Below are positions 39,021-51,672 of a stretch of DNA of 64,000 nucleotides, one piece after another. Below the pieces are notes generated by a model, which saw nothing but the letters and a program-made list of their open reading frames with translations, was not told the DNA's origin and did no database searches. Source of the stretch: Casuarius casuarius (Eukaryota > Chordata > Aves > Casuariiformes > Casuariidae); assembly GCA_003342895.1 (NCBI GenBank), contig PTFA01000276.1:922602-986601 (forward strand), written 5' to 3'. The translations under genes and the position numbers were made by a program. Numbering within the stretch: position 1 is the first letter of the stretch; every line of letters begins with the position of its first letter.

Positions 39021-39306
39021 GAATCAGCTTTTTTCTTTTTTAATGATGCCAGTGCAGATGCTGCTTTTGCTGCATATTGTAAGGAATTCTATAAGCAAGT
39101 ATTTCTCATGAATAAAAAGAATGCCCAAAAGAGTATTTTGTCTTCTATTTAAATTTCTGTGGAATGTCTTCCAGGAAAAAAAAAAAAAAAGAACTAAAGC
39201 TAAAGGAACTATGACAGCAGCTTCCATCTGTTCTGAGGTTATTAATAGTGCTGTTCAGATTGTGGAAAAGCTAATAAATATTGACACATCAGTCACTGTA
39301 ATTTAA
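39021..39306 (+). pseudogene. Decayed coding-like tract, unidentified
   Basis: One frame is open from 39021 to a TAA at 39150-39152 and reads ASADAAFAAYCKEFYKQVF followed by a Lys/Asn-rich end. A second frame, from 39121 to 39306, reads through a poly-A run (coding Lys) into KGTMTAASICSEVINSAVQI and ends at a TAA. Upstream, a TTTTTTGTAG ending at 38857 could be an acceptor for further open sequence (38858-39020). The pieces fit one broken coding sequence with frameshifts around the A-run. No family was identified. Confidence 0.33.
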
Positions 39307-41606
39307 AGACTAATTATAAAATATCAGTTTAAAACATACAAAGTCTTCTGAATCTTTTATCTGGCCTTGCTACAACCAGTGCGTAACACTGCTCGTTTAA
39401 GGAGATATAAGCATGTACATATGCTCTCTCTCTCTTGCCTTTGATGTAGCCTGCAGTGCTGTAGGCTTGTGTGTGCTTTGGCATGCTCTCCTGAGTTAAG
39501 AAACCGCTGCATTGCCTCAGCTGTGCTTACTGCTCCATAAGGATTGTAGCTTCCTATGGGCAAATTACTACCAGTGCCTCTTTCCTTTTCCTTTCCCTTT
39601 ACTGGTTCATCTCTTGACTATGTTGTAATAACTGGTGGAATTAAGACAGCATTTCTTTCTTTCTGCTTGAGTACATGTTGACAGTATGTGATACATAGCA
39701 TTTACTCATACAGTAGCTACAGGCATAATGCCTCAAAGGACTAAAGCAGTTTAATAAGGTTTTATAGCTCTTCCAGCAGGCTTACCATCTCTTAGTCTGG
39801 TTTCTCTGGGTATTTAATTTTCATCGTTTTCTCTGTATAGAAAGTCAGGACTTGTCCTGTTTGCTTCCACGGATCTTTTCTACAGCAGCAATGAAAGAAA
39901 ACAGTTATTTAATATTGAAATGAGTGGATAGATGCAAAGCAGTTGCAATCACAGCAGTGGCTGTGATTATTTGTGCTGCATGTTTAAAAAAATAAAAAGG
40001 TGGTGAATAGGGATCAGAGTTCACTTCAGTATCCTAGTGGGATAATGAGACTATTTCATATTCCTGGCTGTTCTGTATAAATTCAAAAGTAAGAAACCCA
40101 AAACACTCCAAAACCAAACAAACATTTGTCAGTTCCATATTGTAAAGAAAATATTTATCCATTAAAAAGAAACATCAATATCATGGCTTTTAAAAAAGCT
40201 CAGGTTTTTGAATATTACCCTGAAGTGGGAGGGGTTCCTACAGTTTCCTTCAAATGTCAGATTGTGATAGTAAGTATGCTTGAATTTATATAGCTTTTTT
40301 GATCTTTTGAAGTGTGGGGGGGAAACCCTCAAGCACAATGATTTTTTTTTTTTTTTAATCAATTTATTCCTCTTAATGTTATCTTAGTAACACTACAAAT
40401 GCTTATCCAGAGAATAAGCAATCAAGTCAAACATCAGAAATGAAGCTCAGATCTAATACTAATCTCAGCAGCATTGTTAATGGTATACAATTAGAGACCG
40501 TTCTTCAGATGAGATATTGTAGTAGCACTTACTTTGATAGTTTGGCTGTCCAGAGGGAAGCTAGTTTCCAGAGTTGCCTTTAGAAAAAGAGCAAAAGGAA
40601 ATGTGTGAGAACTAAGTTATAACAACCTGGGGTGGTGTTGTGTAGTGTCAATGGCGGGGGGGGAACGTTACTCTAACATGCTTCTTAAAGGAGAGCAATT
40701 TGGTCATACAAGTGCCAATGAGCATTGTATGTTATTGTGTAGTATTAGTATAAAAACCAGAATTACAATTGCTTGGGTAGCTGAACATATTTTATTTATA
40801 ACTATAAACTTAAACTGTAATTTTTCTTACCCTTTCTTTTTAAAAAAAATATTTCTGTGGTAGATCTACCTTAAATTACAGATTTGTGCTCTCGTAGCTC
40901 TGCCTTACTGATGTCTTGGTCTATGAATATAATAGAGTACTGAGTATTACTCCATTTCAGTAAAAGCCTGTGCTTAAGATACAGTATCTTCTTATTGCAG
41001 GTATTTATCAAGCGTTTTCTGTTTCTTATCTCAGTTTAAAAATATTTTTGTTGTTAATTTCTTTCTACAAAGATAATCTGTTTTGTTGTTAATTTTTTGG
41101 TATGATAAAGCCAAGACTTCATTGTTATATGATTACCTTGTTATAATTATGAAAATAAATAGAAATAAGCATTCCAAAGATTCCTTTTGATATACTTATG
41201 GTGGGTTTGACTTGTCATAACTCCTCAGGTTTTTTTAGAATAGTTATTTTCCAGTTTCTCAACTAACTTGCAAGAAATCTGGTTAGATAGTTTCTAGTTT
41301 TAATAAAGCAAGAAAACACTATTGTTGAACCAATAAAATAGCGATACCATCAACACTCTTAGAAATAAGTAAAGAGGTTTTATAATTAGTTTGATCAAGA
41401 ATCTCGAATCTTTAAAATAAAACTAAGTAGCAAATTCAAGTCTAGTAAGAATTTACTTCATAGAATACAAGAAACTGGTGAGTTTAGCAAATGCTGTCTA
41501 TAGAATTCACACTCAGCATTGCTTTTCTGTAAGTTACTGAAATTATCTTGCTGACCTGCTGCTTGGAGTTCGGTGTGGTGGTGGTCTGCTGCTTATTGTT
41601 GTGGGT

Positions 41607-41664
41607 TACATACATACATATGTGTGTGTGCGTATGTATATAAATATACATACATATGTATGTA
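41607..41664. repeat. TACA/TGTA simple repeat, self-complementary
   Basis: TACATA units are followed by TGTG units, then a second TACATACA and ATGTATGTA. The two halves are partly complementary, so a hairpin or cruciform could form. It is microsatellite-type DNA. Confidence 0.65.
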
Positions 41665-44644
41665 ATGAGATTCCTTTTAATTTTTGTGTTAAACGATTGA
41701 TTCTATTTACTGTATTTACTAAAATATATCATGTTCCTCCTTCTGTTGTTACTATTCACCATTGTTGTTTCATGAGAAATGGCCTTTACTTCATTTGCTG
41801 GGAATATTACATGTGACTGAGTACGATGTTTGTTTTGGTGTTCCCTGTCTGCATGATGGCATCCAGCCACCAAACAGTTGAGCATTGTTTTCATATCAGG
41901 TGCAGGGAGAATCAGACTGTAGTTTCACTTTAAAATGGTGTTGTTCCAGAAAACCCTTTTCAGAAGTCTTTCATTTCCGGTTACTTGTTCTCTCCCCAAA
42001 TTGCAGCCCCTGGATTCATTGGTTTGTACTGGCCTGAGTGTTTGCTAGTCTCTTTTGTAAAATGAAGGACATAACCAATCCATTTTTCAAAATGATGATG
42101 ATTTTTGTTGTAGAGACAGAAAGAAATAGCCTGGATGGGAGGCAGGAGGAGGCCGAAAAACCTTAATTTTGTATCCTCACCGTTGAGGTCTTGAAAGCAC
42201 AACCAGAGAATCCCAATCCCAATTTATAAAGAGACATGTCCTTCTGATGTTTCAGTTACTTTTCAGTTTCCTTCAGGTTTGAGAGCCATACTTCACCTTC
42301 ATAAAGAAGGCAAGAAGAAGGGTTATGGTGAAACAATCTTTCAGGTCAGGGCTTGCTGGATACTGGCTGCTGTCTGTTAAATTAGAATCTCGCCATTCCT
42401 TTCTGAGACGAGTGGATTGTTTTTGGAGGAAACCTGAGCCAAACCTTAAAAAGAGAAACAAAAGAAATCCCCAAAACCTTTTAGCTTTAGTACATGATTT
42501 GCTGATGAGCAAAGAGATGCCAAGCCATTTTGAGATTAAAGAATGATGATGAAGGATAATTCTGTCACTGCTTTCCTGTAAGAGCAGAGGATGTTGGAGT
42601 TTCTTGAGGTACTAAGACATTTATAGTTTCTCCACATTCCAAGGGACTGGAATTTGCTGTCATTTGTTGGAGATTCTTTTATAATGTGCTAGGAGTTTTG
42701 AGTTGGCTTTAACAGCAAACCAAATATTCAGTATATGGTCATTTTCTGTAGTTGTAGAGAAAAACCTGTGATGTCTTTAAAGACCCATTAACATCTCTAA
42801 AGACAGACTGACATGTTTTTATTTCCAGTATAGGAACCTTCATTTGTTGTTTTTTTTAATATAGAAGAATAGACGTGGTTAACTGTTTTGTTTTTTAGTG
42901 TATTACATAAGATTCTTAAGAAACAGTATATTTTTCTTCTCTCTGTAATTCTCTGTTTCAACAGGAATATTTTGGGGCTTCTCTCACCTGGCCAAATAGA
43001 CAACTTTGTGTTTGTTAGGCTGCAGTACATGCTTTTTCCTCCCCTACGTTGTTCCCTTTCATGTGTTTACACATCCACAACTCCACAACTCTGAAATTGT
43101 AGATACTGAAGTGGGCTGAAAGGAACCTGACCAGACACTCTTGTGTGTAGTTCCTCTTCTTTCCCTTCTGTATAAACATCTGATAGCTGGTTTCATTTTC
43201 AGCTTTGCTGCAGATGTGACTGGTAAATACCCTTTTGAGGGGCGGGGGAAAAGTGTGTTCACCAGCATAGAGCGTGAGTGGTCACATCCTGTTAGCATCA
43301 GACAGGAAATTCAAGTGACTAACAATACATTGAAACTAACTCTATTCAGAAGTACTACTGCTTTTATAGCCAATTAAGAGGTTAGGAAAAAAACTTGTCA
43401 TCTTAGATTCTGTTTGTAATGATCAGAGTTCCGATTTTTTTTAAATAGTCATTGAAACATAGCTAGACATGCGGTTCAGCAGGGGTTTTGGTAGATCTGC
43501 TGTTGGGTTGCCTGGTACTTGCATGATGGGAGTCTTCAGGGAATCATCCACGTGTTCCAGGAAAGAGTGGTATTTCTGGATTAATACTTAGTTTGTATCC
43601 AAGCTTGTTGTTGGTCTTACTTTCTTTCATTGGTCATGACCTTTCAAACTGATTCTTTGCTTTTCTGCTTCCAGGGACTTTTTTTTTTTTTTTAATTCAG
43701 TAAAGATGTCTCAACACTTACAGGTACTATCCATTGCTGTTACAACATCAGTCTGGTAGAATTATAGTATTTATTTTGCCCTAGAGTCTTCAGTAGTTTT
43801 GTCTGGCTATTTTAATAGTTACATGGAAGTTGTTACTTCAGTATTTTTTAGCTGACATCACCAGTGAAATTCAGTCTCTAGTTAACAGGGTTGATAAATG
43901 GATTTCTGTTATCAGCAACATAATGTATGGGTTTGTTCCAAATACCATTGAGCAATTTCCAATAGAGCAAAGTACTTTTTGGTAATAAAATTAAATGTAT
44001 GAAGAGTTTAACAATTGAAGCATTTGATGAAAGCATAGTTTATCTATTTTTTTGTTGTTGTAAAATAGCATGCAGTCTGTAAAAACAGACGTGTCAAGTT
44101 TACAGATAATTAGGTGGCCAGCACCTGCCAATTAGCACTGGAAAATAGTGAAATAACAATGGTTAGGAAAAGGTAGACTATAACTGCAAGTGAGTGAGAC
44201 TCAGACCAATCTTCATTTTGAATTTTTGCTTGTACCTCTTTCACTTCCTACCTGTTGGCTGCCTTGCAGGTTTGTTTACATAATAACTAGCGCATTTGCA
44301 ATGATGCTCTAACAATAAATGTAGCATGTGTGGTGTTTTGAAGGCATAGCTATTTGAAAGACATGTCTTCAAGAATAGTGTGTGGGAAATATGGGAGATT
44401 ACTTTAAAAAAAAAAAGGGGGGGGGCAGAAGAACTGAACTCAAAACTTTAAAACCCTGAAAGATTTAAGTATAGGCTTATGCATCTTTTCAAACTATTCT
44501 GGCAACTCACAAATAGCAATGAAACTTCAGTCAAACTTTTTATAAATTCTTCCTGAAGCGGTTGAATGGTTGCTAGTATGAACAGCTAACAGCTGTAATC
44601 TAATCAGAGGCTGGTAGCAGATGCTTCCGGCACTGTTTGATCAG

Positions 44645-44720
44645 TTGTGTGTGTGTGTGTGGAGTTTCTGGGAAGCAGTGAACCCTCATTTTCAAAATTG
44701 GGGTGTGTGTGTGTGTGTAC
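44645..44720. repeat. Two short GT microsatellites
   Basis: GT runs occupy 44645-44660 and 44703-44720, separated by about 42 bp of non-repetitive sequence. Confidence 0.8.
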
Positions 44721-45348
44721 GCGTGCAATTGACATTTTGGCCTGCTTGAAGGAAAAGTGCTATAAGGCTACCCTTTGATCAGTTTTGGCCTTGCTTATCA
44801 TGTCTCAAATTTTAAAGTGCTCTTAAGTCATTCACAGTCTTAAAACATATTCTAATATATGGACTGATATATATATAACACATAAATAAGGTAAAGATAT
44901 CTGTCCACATAATCATCGTTACCTTTCGAGTTCAGGATGTAGGTGGATAAATAGATTTTGTTGTTGTTCTTAGTTCCATTTTATATAACTGTTGTGGAAT
45001 TAATTTCCTATGTAGTAGTATTACAGTTAATGTATATGAATGAGTGAAGACTATATTTAATTGAAATACACATCTGTATAGTTTAAACCACCTATATATT
45101 TTTGAATTTCCTAGAGGTGCCAGGCATCTTGGGTTAGGTGTCTTCCTCAGATAAACTTGGAGGAAGTATGAAATGTCTTGCATAAATTCTAAAAAAGGTG
45201 CGTGGTACAAAAAAAAAAATTAAGTAGAAATCTGATTTTTTTATAATTAGCAGACATATCAATCTAACCACTGGGTATTTTCTAATGTTAAATTTTGTAG
45301 CATGATAGGTTGTCTTTACAAGCAGAACACAACTAATTCCTCCCTTAG

Positions 45349-45571
45349 GCCTTCCAGCTTTTGAACCTTTTAATGATTACAAAGAAAAGCTTCTGACTGT
45401 AGAGAATGATCCCCCACTCCTGGAAGATACTTGTATCGGTACCCTGATTTTCCTCTTTTGGCTGCTAACACTGAATCTGATGTAAACTTGTGTCAAGGAT
45501 TTAATGGTTTGGGGGATGTGGTGGTTTGCTTTCTGTTTTTCTCCTCGGAATTCTTTAGTAGATCTAGTTCT
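45349..45571 (+). pseudogene. Decayed coding-like tract with frameshift, unidentified
   Basis: The pyrimidine-rich TTCCTCCCTTAG precedes 45349. One frame then reads LPAFEPFNDYKEKLLTVEND and PPLLEDTCIG and stays open to a TAA at 45483-45485. From about 45440 a second frame reads YPDFPLLAANTESDVNLCQG and FNGLGDVV, ending at a TAA at 45572-45574. The two join smoothly after one slip near 45438-45442. Composition is clearly protein-like in both halves. The segment ends about 1.9 kb before the ERBIN coding exon and is on the same strand. It is not part of ERBIN as I know the protein. The family was not recognised. Confidence 0.4.
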
Positions 45572-45574
45572 TAA

Positions 45575-47112
45575 AAATTTGGGTGTATTCAGTGATGGAG
45601 AAAGATAAACTATAAGCATTGTACATCTGCAAAGCTAACTTGCATCATTTCATTTTGTTTTTTCAGATTGTCTGTCTGATGCTGTGGTATAGTCTGAAAC
45701 TAACATTTGTCTCCTTGCTAGAGTTCCTGGTTTTGTGGGAAGAGAAACAATGCTATACTGTGTTTTCCCTTCCATCTTTTCTACATTTATCAAACTATCC
45801 ATGTGGAAGCTCTTGTTTTAAGCAATGTAAGAACAGCTTATACTCTGTGCAACCTCAACTTTTCCTGTCTTTGGTTATAATGCTAGACTTTCTTCTTTAG
45901 TACATCCTTTCTTTGCTTCTTTAGGACTTTTCTGCTTGAGGCAACTGGCCAGAAGAAGATAGATAGATGTGTGTATCTCTACCTGTATGTTTAAGCCATA
46001 CTCTGTGTGTGTTCAAGCATGGTCTGCCAAACGTGTCTGAAAGGTCTTTTTGGTGTTCAGAGAGGAATGTTTCCTGTCACCAATCTCAAAGATGGAATAC
46101 AAATTTTGCATTTCCAAAAATGTGGTTTTTTTTGTTTTAAATCTCCGTATCTTAATCTGGAATGTTGGCTGTTTGAGCTGAAAAAGCAATTATTCAATGG
46201 TGTTTTGGAAAAAATGTGTGTTTTTTAGCCTGGTTTCCTGAGAAAATGAAGCTTGCATGATCATACTGCCTATCTGTGTATATTGGTTCTTCCTCAAAAG
46301 CTTTTGAGTCTGTCAGCTGGTTTACGGTAAGCTTGAAACTGAGGTGACATTTTGAAGATGATTATTTCTCTGAGTTTTGTAGAAGGGAGAGAGGCACAAA
46401 CTTGTGCTCTTGCTGAGAGGAAGAGGTAGAACATGGCTGGTGTACACTGGACAGTAATCAGCTAGCCGGGTTGCACCATTTATACTTTCTGTCTCCTGCT
46501 GAGTACGAATATTACAGGAGCCACGTAAGGCAGAGGGGAATATCATAGCAATGATTGAATTTAGAGGGAAAAAAGATGCATCTCCATAGCAAATGAAATT
46601 TAATTAGTTCCAGTGTGCACAGTGTGATTTGCTGAAGTTTTCCGGACTGAATGGTATTGCATGGAATTGAAGTAACTTCTTTACCTGAGGGCTTGGAAAT
46701 CATTCCTTTTAAACTGTAGTTCGATAAGCTTGTGGAAACCACATTGCTCCTCTGTGTTATATTCTGTCTTTAAATGAGGGATTTAAAATTAAGATGCATG
46801 AATTTTATCTTATTCATTACTTAAATTTAACTTTTTTCTAGCTAAATTGTAATGCTCCTTAGAAGGTGGATTTTATTACATTAAGCAAAAATACTATGAT
46901 AACCTTCATAAAGGTAGGAATAAGAAGATATGTCGTGAACATAGGACTGACATTTCAGAACTGCTGATTCAAAACTCTCTGCTTCTGTGCAATCCAGTGC
47001 TGTGCTGGCAGATGACAAGTTACAGGCTAAATTTTGACTGAATCCAGTAGAGTTTGTAGGTGTATTAAACCACGTTTAATACAATTGTGAAGATGTGTGT
47101 TCAAGTGTTTAT
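45575..47112 (+). other. ERBIN: ERBIN intron 1, nothing identifiable
   Basis: AT-rich intron with short chance frames on both strands. No splice-bounded or repeat-like segment stands out. Confidence 0.6.
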
Positions 47113-47121
47113 ACACACGCG

Positions 47122-47174
<53 letters not shown>

Positions 47175-47314
47175 ACGTGTATATACTTTTTTATATATAT
47201 ATACACATGCATACATGTGTGTATACACATGCATATGTATAGATATATACTGTATGTGTATATACTGTGTGCATGCACATGCATGCACGCGCACACATGT
47301 GCACACTCGCACAC
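47113..47314. repeat. CA/CG microsatellite and diverged flank
   Basis: A (CG) run at about 47118-47130 leads into a long CA run to 47172. Mixed TATA, CATG and CACA units follow up to about 47314. The alternating purine-pyrimidine pattern favours Z-DNA. It lies 106 bp before the ERBIN acceptor. The open frames of 75-95 codons on both strands here (Cys/Val or His/Thr runs) are artefacts of the repeat. Confidence 0.9.
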
Positions 47315-47420
47315 TTTTCTTTAAGTATTTACCAGCCATGGGACGTTTGAGAAAATGCCCTATTAGATATTTCTGAAACTGTCTTATAAGTTTTTAAATT
47401 CACCCATTTCTGCTTTACAG

Positions 47421-47618
47421 TGCCTGAAAATGACAACAAAGCGGAATTTGTTTGTGCGGCTGGTGCCATGCCGCTGTCTGCGTGGAGAGGAAGAAACAGT
47501 CACTACACTTGATTATTCTCACTGCAGCCTGGAACAGGTGCCTAAGGAGATTTTCACTTTTGAAAAGACCTTGGAGGAACTCTATTTAGATGCTAATCAG
47601 ATTGAAGAGCTTCCAAAG
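47421..47618 (+). CDS. ERBIN: ERBIN first coding exon (residues 1-63)
   Basis: Erbin is a LAP-family scaffold (leucine-rich repeats plus a C-terminal PDZ domain) at the basolateral membrane and junctions. It binds ERBB2 through its PDZ domain and modulates RAS-RAF and SMAD signalling. The exon follows TTCTGCTTTACAG, carries nine untranslated bases and starts at the ATG at 47430 (A at -3). The peptide begins [20 protein letters not shown] and, from memory of the human protein, matches it closely, with Asn6 where human has Ser. Cys14 and Cys16, known palmitoylation sites in Erbin, are conserved. The start of the LRR array is seen in [16 protein letters not shown]. The exon ends in phase 0 at AAG before GTGTGTTG; reading on into the intron reaches a stop within about 80 bases. 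Only the N-terminus of a protein of roughly 1,400 residues is encoded here. Confidence 0.96.
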
Positions 47619-50195
47619 GTGTGTTGCATGATTTTCCTATTTGTGATGCGTATTAACTCTGTTACTTCATCAGCACTGGTAGGACCTGATAGTGTCTAGC
47701 TAACCGTTTCAGCTTTCAGGCTGCAATTTGCCAAATGCTTTTAAGTTGATTTTGGTCCCAGAAGAAGCAGTCCTGGGAGAAAGAGTATTTACGCATTTTA
47801 GCTGGACCAGTTTCCTGTACTGGTTTGGAAAGAAACTGCTCAAATAACTGATCCACCCCAAGAGTAGAAGGTGGTGCAAAGCAGAAGAGGTAGGATAACT
47901 TACTTCTGTAGCAGTGTCTGCTGATACTGACTAACTGTATGCAAAAAATTGTGGTGTTATTTTGAATCTCCAATAACATATGAAGACAAAACAAGCAAGA
48001 TTAATGTCTTGTTTAGATCTCAGTGCCCCACAAAAGACAGCTGCAGTCCAAAGCATTTATGTACTTGAAGTCCCACTTTCTACTTTGGTACAGTGAGTTT
48101 TTGAAGTATTAAGTTCATAAACTGGAGAGCTGGAATATCAGTTTGATTACATCTTAAATCAATATTCATTGTTAATTCTGAAATTGGAAGACAAACTGCA
48201 CTGAATTAACAGTATACTAGAGAAAGGAATGAAAATTTGTGTCAGGGAGACTTTCGAGAAGTACAAGATGACCATTGCAATAGACGTTACATTACTAGAT
48301 CCTATCTTGATAGAATTAGGTTAGTAATTAATATTTAAGACTGATCATAATTGTGTACCAGTCTTCACTGCCATGCAGGATGACTGTGGAATGCTTTGTT
48401 AGATTTTTAGAATGTTTGTTATGTTTTGCTGTTCTAGATTTTTTGGAAGTACAGATAGTTGAAACTAATAAAGAAATAAAGCAATTTCAGTGCAATAACT
48501 TAATTGATCAAAGATCTGGATTCTGGTGAAGATGAGTTAAACCAACTGAGTGCTTTTGAAAATCCACCCTTAAATGCAGCTGAAAAACCATCTATGAAAA
48601 TCCATACCCTTATAGTGAATAGGGCTAAAAACATATGAGTTGAAACTGGATGTTGTTGACAAAGTCAGTTATAGTTTAGAGTTTTCATCACTCCATCATG
48701 TCTCTTCCCAAACAGTCTGTTTCTTTGTACTAGATTTAGACATTTTAATTTTTAACAGTTTGCTTCTTAAGGCCTTGTGTTAGCTTTGTATTCTTTTTCA
48801 GATGATTAAAAAACTTCATTCCTGTTTCTCTTTGCATTGTCTTTGTAACAAAGAATTTTACATGCATAAAAAACCAGTATAAAATACTGCTTTTGTTAAC
48901 CAAAAAAATTAAATCTTCTGAACTCTTCCTGTGGTAAATTTCTAATTTATTGTCCAAATAACAAGAATTAAGAAAATAATGTCTTTCCAACCAGAAAATT
49001 CTATTAAAAAAAATTATTAATCTTAAAAGAGGAGATTGCCTGTAGTGTCATGATCAAATGAATGTGTGTTGGAGTTTTAGACCAGAAAAAGCTGTTAAGT
49101 AGTTTGCTTGGTCTTCTTTTTCTGTTTTGTGCCATTTGATTTCATTAGTCAGCTCCTGTATGTTTCGATATGTGAATAAATTGAGAGGTGATCAGTCTTA
49201 CTTGCCTTGGCCTATTCCAAGATTAAGTTCTCCTCCCTATTAAAAAGGCTGTTTCAACATTTGGATTTTAATCTCTTTTGCTTTTCTCTGCTGGACTGAA
49301 GGGACCTATAATAGTGTACACTCACTTCATATTAATGTATTTGTATGTTATAATAAGTCATCTTTATAGTCTTATTTTTGAGAAGCTAATATTTAAGTAT
49401 TTTTGGTAAAGCATTCTCTTCAGCTTTTGGGTCATTTTGGTAGTTATTTTTTGCTACCCTTCCCATTTTTGACCATCCTGAGAAAGCGAAAACATAGCAA
49501 TTCAAGCACCATAAAGAAAACGAGCAGAGAGATTAGGGAGTAGTAAAGACACAGTAAAACAATTTTTTTATATAGTTGGTAGAAATTGTAATCTTAAAAC
49601 TAGTTGGAAGCATAAGGTCTACCAGAGAAGTTCTGTAACACTTAAACAAACAAAAACAACAAGAAAAACTGTTTTGCAATTTGGTACCCTTTGTATGGGA
49701 CAACATAACTGTTTGTTGGGCTGTCTTGTCAGCCTGATCACTGAAATGGTCTGTGGGTTTTTAATCACCCCTAATCTCTTTTGAAAAGTTCATCCCAGAA
49801 TACCACAAAGACTGTTACGGTTCCTCAATTAAGTTTACCAGCTGACGGTGCAGCATGAGTAAACTGTGATGGGGAGAATGATCATGGTAGAGAAGGACTG
49901 GGCTTTACCAGAAATGCTGGTGTAAAAGTGTAAGTGTCAAAAGTGACTGGGTATTTGAGACGCTTACCTTGTGTACTTAAATCACTTCTGAAAATGTACC
50001 CTGTTTATTCCAAGTGCTACAATATGCATTTGAGATGAAAAACTCAAACTGGAGCTGTGTTTGTTTTCCTACTTACTTTGCTATTGGGAAAAAATTGGTA
50101 TCAGTCAGTAAAATAGACTTTAATATGTCTGGAGTTGAGTGCCAGTAATGATGATCTATTTAATCACTGAATATGCAAGCATTAAGAAACAAACA

Positions 50196-50208
50196 CCCCC
50201 CCCCCCCC
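50196..50208. repeat. Poly-C run (13 C)
   Basis: Homopolymer within the ERBIN intron. Confidence 0.85.
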
Positions 50209-51322
50209 TTCAAACCTTTCCTTTCCCCTTTTTTTCTTCAAGGGTGTTTCAAGGATGTTCTTTGTGCTGCACTTGTTTTCACCTGACTAATTAAGGAAAA
50301 TCCTAATGATTCTAAGAGTCTAGGTTATTGTTTTCAGGGATGAGTTTTAAGTATACATTCTTCCTTGAAGTACTAAAACAAAGAAATGGCTCCAAAGCAT
50401 GGAGCATGAGCTCATCAAAGTTCTCATTCCTGTATAATGTCCTAAGATAGCTTTAACTCTTCAAAGCCTTAATGATATCAAGTAGTCCTAACAGGTGCAC
50501 ATTTCTGAGGGACTGGAAACATCACTAGGCAAGTTAAAGCTCATTCTTTAAACTGTCCATCTTGCTAATTTGCATCTGTTTTTGTTCTGGGGTGGTATAT
50601 ACAAACATTAGATTAGTGGGGCTAGTTCAATTGTTTGTGGTTAAAATAATGGCCTGTTTATCGAGAAAGACCCAAGAAATTTCAGTTAGACTAAGCCCGT
50701 TGTTGTATCTTTGAGTTGGGATTATTTTTTTAGTCAAAGAGCACTTTCAGTTTGTGTCTGATATTTTCTCAGAATTCTGTAAGAAAAGAATGCTAGAGAT
50801 AAATATTTATGAATGTTCTTACTCAAAATTGTTGGGGAAAGAAACTTTATATACCCACAACTGTTTGAACATAAATTACTCAGGTTAACCTTTTCAACCA
50901 CTTTCTTGCAGATATTTATTATGTGCTGTCTGGAAACTTCCTATTTTTCCTTCTATCCCAGTAATATTACTGGTCTTACATTGTCAATTTGTAAAACTTT
51001 TGGGTAAGAATTTTGAGATATACCTTGCATATAGGAAGAGATCTGCCCTAAGCTGATACTATATAAATTCTTATAATAAATATGTACAGGGGCTATTGTG
51101 TACAGTTTTCTGTCTCCTTAAATAAAACTTACATTAGTTTTCATCGGAATTTTGTTGGATTTTAGTATACTTGACTTAGGAACTATGGTAGGGTAATAGA
51201 AACTTTTTGGAAGATAAAATGGAATAAAACTAACTTCTGTTAGAAAAGATCGGTCCCTACTCAAATGTTGTGTTCCAAAATGATCTGACTTTTAAAAATG
51301 GGTTTGTTCATCTGTTTTTTGT

Positions 51323-51333
51323 CCCCCCCCCCC
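51323..51333. repeat. Poly-C run (11 C)
   Basis: Homopolymer within the ERBIN intron, about 340 bp before the next exon. Confidence 0.85.
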
Positions 51334-51672
51334 AATCAACTTTAACTTCTGGGTATCATCTAAACTATGTTTTATGGAAAATACTTTGTATAACTGCAGT
51401 TCACAGTTTCTGTGATACTGGAAGGAATTTGTAGGAAGTGCTGAACATAGCTACTGGTTTGCTGTGGCCATTTACAGTTTTTTGCTTTCCTAAGCATTGT
51501 AAACTTAATTCATTTTGAGTAAACTAATTGTCAAATGAAGTTTCTGTAGTGAAAGACTCTGAACAGTCTGGCCTTCAAGCTTCGAGGTCAGAAGTTTAAG
51601 GGGATTAATAACAAAAGATATATAGAGGAAACTAGGAGTAAGTCGCATTCACTCTTTTCTTTGTTTCAATAG

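Larger units (their letters stand above)
39307..45348 (+). other. ERBIN: ERBIN intron 1, simple repeats only
   Basis: AT-rich intron with no convincing gene. It contains a palindromic TACATA-type repeat at about 41607-41664, an A11G9 run at 44406-44425, and two short GT repeats at 44645-44660 and 44703-44720. Open frames on both strands near 42.3-42.5 kb are unremarkable. Confidence 0.55.
47619..51672 (+). other. ERBIN: ERBIN intron between the two coding exons
   Basis: A 4,054-bp intron starting GTGTGT and ending TTTGTTTCAATAG. It contains a C13 run at 50196-50208 and a C11 run at 51323-51333. Open frames (for example 47716-47994 and 48745-48990, minus strand) show no family features. No other exon or RNA gene was recognised. 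Confidence 0.93.

Noticed and set aside
47027..47376. Frames of 75-95 codons on both strands
   Set aside because: They are translations of the CA/CG microsatellite (Cys-Val or His-Thr repeats), not genes.
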